Shown one piece after another: positions 59,183 to 64,000 of a stretch of 64,000 nucleotides of DNA (the first letter of the stretch is position 1; each line of letters starts with the position of its first letter). A program made the position numbers and the translations under genes. The DNA comes from Luteibacter pinisoli (GTDB lineage: Bacteria > Pseudomonadota > Gammaproteobacteria > Xanthomonadales > Rhodanobacteraceae), in NCBI RefSeq assembly GCF_006385595.1, contig NZ_CP041046.1, forward strand, positions 1,922,001-1,986,000, given 5' to 3'. The notes beneath the pieces were generated by a model that was given only the letters and a program-made list of their open reading frames with translations, was not told the DNA's origin and made no database searches.

Positions 59183-61097
59183 GCGTGAAGTTGTCCAGCT
59201 GCGCCGTGACTCGCCTGAACATGCCCGTGGTGTCCTTGCGGACGACGATGGACCCGATACGTTCACCGTAGTCCGAAGCCTGCAGATGGACCCAGAGGCC
59301 GGGCAGGCCACTGATCGGGACCAGATAGATGGCCTGGGACACCGTGTGGCCTAGCTCCCCGCAGATGTCGACATGCAGGATCGATCCACCACCACCCGAC
59401 CCGCTCGCGCCGTAGCCGAAACGGACTGATTCGCAGGGCTCGGCAAAGTCCACATGCATGGCGACGCTGTCATCGGACGAGCACAGGAAGGTGCCGTCGT
59501 GAAACGGCGCGATCCCCTCCCGGCCACCACGGACCGACCAATCACCCCGAATAGGGGTAAACGTCATGAAGGGGCGCTTCAACTGATCGATCCGGCGATG
59601 GGCTAGGCCATTGAGGTCGTCCAGTACCGTACGCGGCATCGCTTGCGTGAGTTGCACGCGCAGCTCCTGCCATTCGGAGAGCATCGTGTGCACGCACTCC
59701 TGGCGTAGCCCGCGCGGCGTCTCCACTTCGGCAAACGTCTTTACCCGGTAGCCGACACGAAGTACGCCGCGATCGAGCCGCGCCACTTCGTGCGCGGGCA
59801 CGTGGAAGCACAGGCCGCCACGGCTGCGCGCCTCGTAACCCAGGGCAACGTCGCCGTGATAGGTCACTTCGCCATCGGCGGTCGTCCCGAGCCATACCAG
59901 GTGGCACTCATCGTCCGGGGCGATCCCTGGCCACGACGGCACGGTCACCGATGCGCCACCCTGGGCACGTTGTGGGTCGAGGACCGCGCCATCGGCCTGT
60001 TCGACGATCGGCTCGGCAAGGTGCGGTGGCGCACCCAGGACCTTGACGCGGCGCTTCAACGAATAGCGGGGCGAGAAAGCGGAAGGATTCACCGTGTAGT
60101 GGAGCAAGCCGGAGCCGCCGGCCACGCGGCCCAGCAGGCCCGCGGGCATGTCGAAGTCCAGCGTCTGCGCCTCGCGCCGTACGGTCCGCGGCACGGAGGA
60201 CCAGCTCTCCGGCTTGCCGCTCGCCGTGATCCCGTCCCAGTAAAGCGTCACGCGGTCGTCGATCCGGGCGCCGTGACCTTCCACGCGAACGCACGGGCGC
60301 TGCGTTGCGGCCGGGTCGGCGGGGTAAGCATGGCCTTCGTCGTCCAGGGTGCCTTCAAGCCAGGGCGCCGGCGCGTCGGCACCCGTCGGCGGCACGGGAA
60401 CATCAATGGTGGGTGCCCAGCTTGAGCCGTTGCCGGAGGCGTCGTGCACGTGCCAGGTGACGCTGACGTCGTGCAGACCCTCAAGACCAAGTAGCGGCTC
60501 ATCGATCGCAGCCAGGAGCGGAAGGCCCACCTGGAGTGGGGATACGGGGGGAAGGGCGATGAAGCGGTCGTGCCACCTGACAACGATATGGTCACCCGGC
60601 GCCATCGATTCATAAGGCGGAATCAACACGTGTGCAGCGGAAGCGCCGCTTACGAGTTCACCTTGCATGCGCACCGGTTCGAGCGCCTTTGGCGCACGCT
60701 GGACGCCCGGCACGTAGGGCGGTTGCCCAGGTGCGCTGAGCTTGATGCTCAGGTTATCCACCTGCGAAAACACCTGGTGGCCGTTGCGATACAGGTCCAG
60801 CACAAGTGAGTACGGTCCATCTACACGTGTGTCGAAGGCGGACAGCGGCACCTGAAAGCAGATGGCGCCCCGGTCGACCTCTTCGTCATAGATACGCGCG
60901 ATGACGACGGTATCGAGGCCGTACATTGAGAGAACGACTTCGTCGCCCTCCAGGAAGCCGTCCCAAGGTCCGACCCGGGCGACGAAGTGTTCCACGTCGC
61001 CTCGGATGATCGAGGCGCGGCCGATATTCTCGCCATCAGACATGGCGAACTCAATGCAGAGAGGGGAGGTCAGGCTACGATTATTCGTGCCATTCAT
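59172..61097 (-). CDS. Modular beta-sandwich protein A of the tandem array
   Basis: 641 residues from ATG 61097, with GGAG 9 nt upstream. No signal peptide or membrane helix. Four modules of about 100-125 residues: VGPW...GD (30-120), IPPYESMAPGDHIVVRW (140-265), APWLEGT...DDRVTLYWDGITASGK (270-385) and LDPQRAQGGASVTVPSWPG (390-505). A distinct C-terminal domain (510-641, DDSVAMHVDF, Gly-rich turn, ending DNFTLTW) looks like a jelly-roll or carbohydrate-binding module. The PYxxMxxGDxxxxxW pattern recalls repeats of large proteins in Pseudomonas and Burkholderia of unknown function. Confidence 0.8.
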   Translation of the reverse strand: MNGTNNRSLTSPLCIEFAMSDGENIGRASIIRGDVEHFVARVGPWDGFLEGDEVVLSMYGLDTVVIARIYDEEVDRGAICFQVPLSAFDTRVDGPYSLVLDLYRNGHQVFSQVDNLSIKLSAPGQPPYVPGVQRAPKALEPVRMQGELVSGASAAHVLIPPYESMAPGDHIVVRWHDRFIALPPVSPLQVGLPLLAAIDEPLLGLEGLHDVSVTWHVHDASGNGSSWAPTIDVPVPPTGADAPAPWLEGTLDDEGHAYPADPAATQRPCVRVEGHGARIDDRVTLYWDGITASGKPESWSSVPRTVRREAQTLDFDMPAGLLGRVAGGSGLLHYTVNPSAFSPRYSLKRRVKVLGAPPHLAEPIVEQADGAVLDPQRAQGGASVTVPSWPGIAPDDECHLVWLGTTADGEVTYHGDVALGYEARSRGGLCFHVPAHEVARLDRGVLRVGYRVKTFAEVETPRGLRQECVHTMLSEWQELRVQLTQAMPRTVLDDLNGLAHRRIDQLKRPFMTFTPIRGDWSVRGGREGIAPFHDGTFLCSSDDSVAMHVDFAEPCESVRFGYGASGSGGGGSILHVDICGELGHTVSQAIYLVPISGLPGLWVHLQASDYGERIGSIVVRKDTTGMFRRVTAQLDNFTLTW

Positions 61098-61169
61098 GGC
61101 ATGCATCTCCAGCAACGTCCTTGAAGTAGGGCGCGCGCTCCGGACGGAAAGAACGCGCGCCATGCCGAT

Positions 61170-63206
61170 TTACGCTTGCGGGACGAAAACCATCCACACC
61201 GCGGCCGATTGAAGCGGTCCGCCGAGACCCTCGGCGCGACGGGTCTGGCGCTCGCCGGTATTAGGGAACACGACCACCCGCATCTGCTGCTTGGGAAACA
61301 GCAGCCGCGTCACTTGCGATGTCCAGGCGGCGTCGGCTCGGACACCAGGCGCACCGCCATAAGCGGCGCGCATGGCATCCCAGTCCGCAGGTGACGGCGT
61401 GCGACCATTTCTTGCTGTGGTCTTGCGATTCGCCTCATGCCATAGGTCAACAGATCCGAGATCCACCAGGTGGAGCACATTGCTGACGGTGATCGGATAC
61501 GAGGCCGTTTGCCCGCGCACGTCCGTGACCGTCACGATTGCATCGCCGTTGCGAAGCGATACGACCTGCCCCGTGGCTTCATCAACGTCGACAGCGCCGC
61601 TGGAGACGCTGTAACGATACGGCGGAACACCGCCGGTCGCCACGCGCGAAAGGAAAGTGCCCGGTGGCGGGAAAGCTAAGGGCTTCTCAAGGCGGATCAT
61701 GTTGCCGGAGAGGGTTGCGGGGGTTGAGTCGATGCTCAAATCAGGTGTCAGCGCGGTGACCGAGAGCTCAAGCCACGGAGACGGAAGCTGGGCGATCGGC
61801 GACATCGTGACTGCGCCCTCAGATCGGACCAGGGTGTGCAGAGCGACGCTATAGCGAACGCGCAGCGTGCCACCTGCCAGCCGGTCCACCTCGTCCTCCG
61901 GAACGACGAACGTCAGAGCGTCTCCTTCCTCGAGGTCAGCTCCCGTCAGTGCCGAGCGAAAGTAAGTAGGCTGCCCGTCAGCTCGGCGACCCACCCATTC
62001 GAGATCGCACCGATCCTCAGGACTCATGCCGGGCCAAGGCTTAACGTCAACGTGCGCGCCGCCCACCGTGCTTTTTGGGTCAAGCGTGTGACCAATGGCC
62101 TCGCGCAGCTCTGGCGGAGGAAGCGATGGTGCCACGCCGAGGATCGAAAGCGCGCGCCGACGCGAAGAGATCTGCTTGCCCGCAGAGACGAATCGGTATT
62201 CGACGGTCGCTTGACCACCCGCCAATTCGATGACGTAAGCGTTAGGGATAGGGAAATCGAGTGTCTGGCCCGGTCGCGCGACAGCCAGGGGCTCGGTGAC
62301 ATACTGTCTCGTCTTACCCGCTGCCGTTACGCCACTCCATACGACTGAGATGCGGTCTCCGACGAGCACGGGATGGTTTTCTACACGGACGACCACGTCG
62401 GCCGCGCCGACCTGGTTCAGGTCAAGCGCATTGCCACTGTCACCTACGGTGCCCAGCACCCAAGGCGCCGACGGAGACGAGCTTTCGTCGGGCGGAACAT
62501 CATGCTTTGCCGCCTGCGACCAGCGCGACCAGTTTGCGACCACGTCATGGATCTCGTAGCGGATCGTGATCTCTTCGCCCGCCGTGGCGGCAGCGGTATC
62601 CCGGCTAATCTCAATACGGACAGGCTGCCCGACCTCGTCTCCGGAAAGGCCGGGTCGAGAAGCAGATGACCCCTGCCAAAGAACGTTAATCACATCGCCA
62701 ACGGCCATATTCTCATAAGGCGGCACGACGACGGTGATTCCCTCGAGACTGTCAGGGAGCGGCAGCGGCTCGATGGCGGGCTTTGCAAGCCGCTCATTGA
62801 GATACGGCGTTGCCGGATCGGGATCCAGGCCGCCTGGCACTGAGTACTTTACGCGTACCGTGGCGCTCTCCGACTGCTCGACCTCGCCGCTATCCACCGT
62901 GGTGATCCTGGCGGCGACCTCCATCAGTCCTTCGCCGGCCTTCCGGATTCTGGAGACGGGAACCGCGATAAGCGGCGTGCGATCGTCCTCATCGCGGACG
63001 ATATGGCGCGCAATGGACTCAAATTCGGGACCCCAGAGGATCTCGATAGCGTCGCCCGCGATCAGTCGACCCCACGGGCCGACCTGTGCGGTGATGCTTC
63101 GTGTCGGGTCGGCGACGATGTCGTCATAGCCCAGACCGCCATCATCGGCTTCGCGAAACTTGGGCGGGGTAAGGGTGAGGATGCGCGGTTGATCTGAACC
63201 GATCAT
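61170..63206 (-). CDS. Modular beta-sandwich protein B of the tandem array
   Basis: 678 residues from ATG 63206 (GGAG 7 nt upstream). The module order matches protein A: QVGPWGRLIAGD, VVPPYENMAVGDVINVLW, APWVLGT...GDRISVVWSGVTAAGK, LDPKSTVGGAHVDVKPWPG. Unlike A, the C-terminal part has an Ig-like segment (GGVPPYRYSVSSGAVDVDEA, IVTVTDVRGQTASYPITV) and then about 120 residues with NRKTTARNGRTPSPADWDAM and LLFPKQQMRVVVFPNTG. No signal peptide. Function not recognised; lower GC than the core genes. Confidence 0.8.
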   Translation of the reverse strand: MIGSDQPRILTLTPPKFREADDGGLGYDDIVADPTRSITAQVGPWGRLIAGDAIEILWGPEFESIARHIVRDEDDRTPLIAVPVSRIRKAGEGLMEVAARITTVDSGEVEQSESATVRVKYSVPGGLDPDPATPYLNERLAKPAIEPLPLPDSLEGITVVVPPYENMAVGDVINVLWQGSSASRPGLSGDEVGQPVRIEISRDTAAATAGEEITIRYEIHDVVANWSRWSQAAKHDVPPDESSSPSAPWVLGTVGDSGNALDLNQVGAADVVVRVENHPVLVGDRISVVWSGVTAAGKTRQYVTEPLAVARPGQTLDFPIPNAYVIELAGGQATVEYRFVSAGKQISSRRRALSILGVAPSLPPPELREAIGHTLDPKSTVGGAHVDVKPWPGMSPEDRCDLEWVGRRADGQPTYFRSALTGADLEEGDALTFVVPEDEVDRLAGGTLRVRYSVALHTLVRSEGAVTMSPIAQLPSPWLELSVTALTPDLSIDSTPATLSGNMIRLEKPLAFPPPGTFLSRVATGGVPPYRYSVSSGAVDVDEATGQVVSLRNGDAIVTVTDVRGQTASYPITVSNVLHLVDLGSVDLWHEANRKTTARNGRTPSPADWDAMRAAYGGAPGVRADAAWTSQVTRLLFPKQQMRVVVFPNTGERQTRRAEGLGGPLQSAAVWMVFVPQA

Positions 63207-63234
63207 GCAATTACTCCAGGTTATTGTGGCGGAA

Positions 63235-64000
63235 TCAGCCCTGCGGAAGTCGAAGGACGACAATCACTTCCTTTAAGCTCGAAGCGCCTGACCCCACGGC
63301 GTTTGTTACGACGTGCGAATATTCGAAATGACCGTGATTCAGACGCTTCGCTGGTTCGATAGGAAAGTCGATGTCGATATAGATGGCGTCGCCCGTGAAA
63401 GGATCCGCTTCGCGTTTCGGAACAAGGTCGGCCGCAGTAACACGATGCTTGAGCTCGCCACTTGCTTCGGGCACATATTTGCCGCCGTCATATTTGTCAA
63501 AGGCGTTGTAGGTAATGGTGATTTCATCGCCATCCTTCATGTTTACGTATTCAAAGATGCGAAGCTGCGTATATCCGTTGATGAAGTCGGGGAAGCGGAT
63601 GGCGTACCCTTGCTCTTCTTCGCGCTCGCGTGCCTTGATAAAGGTCGACGGGCTCAACGCGGCGCCGGCACCGGGAAGTGCGTCAGCCGAATGAATACGG
63701 ACGTCCTGCGACGGTGACTTTGCTTTTGCAACGTGTGGTTCGGTGGATAAGAGGCGCGTAACCTCATAGGCCATCTTCACCAGTCCTGTGTGTTCTCTCA
63801 GCGCCTTAGCCGGAATCGTAACGATGATCGGATAGGGTTCATCCATCACCACGTGCTCGGCGACAACCGTTCCATCTAGTTCGACGCTGATGCGGTCGCC
63901 TTCGTCGATACCATTGCCAGCACGAGAAACGTGTGTCGGTGCTGGGATGAAGGCGCTGGCTGGCTTCGTGGAATCCTCAAAACTGATGACGTTGTCAACG
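63235..64000 (-). CDS. Modular protein C of the tandem array (3' part)
   Basis: The frame is open to the right edge of the window, so the start is missing; about 254 codons are seen. It contains GIDEGDRISVELDGTVVAEH, matching the GD-centred core of the modules in A and B, then DGDEITITYNAFDKYDGG and a C-terminal VIVVLRLPQG strand. Codon use is clearly more AT-rich than in the housekeeping genes. It lies 28 bp before protein B, so the genes form one operon with B and A downstream. Confidence 0.75.
   Translation of the reverse strand, partial: VDNVISFEDSTKPASAFIPAPTHVSRAGNGIDEGDRISVELDGTVVAEHVVMDEPYPIIVTIPAKALREHTGLVKMAYEVTRLLSTEPHVAKAKSPSQDVRIHSADALPGAGAALSPSTFIKAREREEEQGYAIRFPDFINGYTQLRIFEYVNMKDGDEITITYNAFDKYDGGKYVPEASGELKHRVTAADLVPKREADPFTGDAIYIDIDFPIEPAKRLNHGHFEYSHVVTNAVGSGASSLKEVIVVLRLPQG

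Noticed and set aside
1..64000. CRISPR arrays, insertion sequences, integrases or replication origin
   Set aside because: No regular repeat-spacer pattern, no transposase or recombinase motif in any frame and no DnaA-box cluster were recognised.

Overview
The window is high-GC, densely packed gammaproteobacterial chromosome. The gene set points to the order Lysobacterales (Xanthomonadales), most likely the family Rhodanobacteraceae (Luteibacter/Dyella/Rhodanobacter type). Pointers are a MetX-family serine O-succinyltransferase of the xanthomonad type, a perfect Clp/CRP-type palindrome, a DUF1674 (SdhAF4-like) gene in front of sdhC, a kynurenine monooxygenase and a xanthomonad-style exopolysaccharide operon. 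This assignment is inferred from gene content; no rRNA lies in the window.

Left part (1-15.5 kb, almost all minus strand). The 5' end of a PAS-type chemotaxis receptor gene, a Clp-like palindrome and a tRNA-Leu(CAA) gene with terminator come first. Then follow cysteine dioxygenase, the serine O-succinyltransferase and a complete cytochrome c maturation operon ccmABCDEFGHI headed by kmo and joined by stop/start overlaps. Next are the PHA repressor phaR and a marR-OMF-emrA-emrB multidrug efflux operon whose operator is visible as a 9-6-9 inverted repeat.

Central part (15.5-47 kb). This is housekeeping and stress physiology: a TatD nuclease, two glycine-zipper lipoproteins, a SleB-type hydrolase, and a succinate dehydrogenase locus (ygfZ, SdhAF4-like, sdhCDAB, sdhE, ygfX-like). 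It continues with lipoprotein release genes (lolC/E-D) and an ECF sigma/anti-sigma pair divergent from a catalase-peroxidase/cytochrome b561 pair, with matching GGAAT-N16-CGTC promoters on both strands. After these come an aminopeptidase, a cytochrome c, a thioredoxin-pncB pair, the methionine ABC importer metNIQ, glutathione peroxidase, dacB and an enoyl-CoA hydratase. The part closes with feoAB plus a Cys-rich partner behind a Fur box, a PLD-type cardiolipin synthase, ispG, an aldo/keto reductase, an antiporter, and small lipoproteins and hypotheticals.

Right part (47-64 kb). A nine-gene exopolysaccharide operon (47874-59182) encodes an export lipoprotein, a chain-length determinant, a kinase-like ATPase with a ruined P-loop, an outer-membrane beta-barrel, two alpha/beta hydrolase-fold proteins, GalE, a secreted lyase/hydrolase-like protein, a flippase and a GNAT/FemAB-like acyltransferase. 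It holds no glycosyltransferase or polymerase. Convergent to it is a tandem array of at least three modular proteins (59172 to the window end) with no signal peptides, shared modules and unrelated C-terminal tips. Their base composition is visibly lower in GC than the core. I do not recognise a described system for this array, and it is the best candidate for something new. No insertion sequence, CRISPR array, integrase or replication origin was seen.
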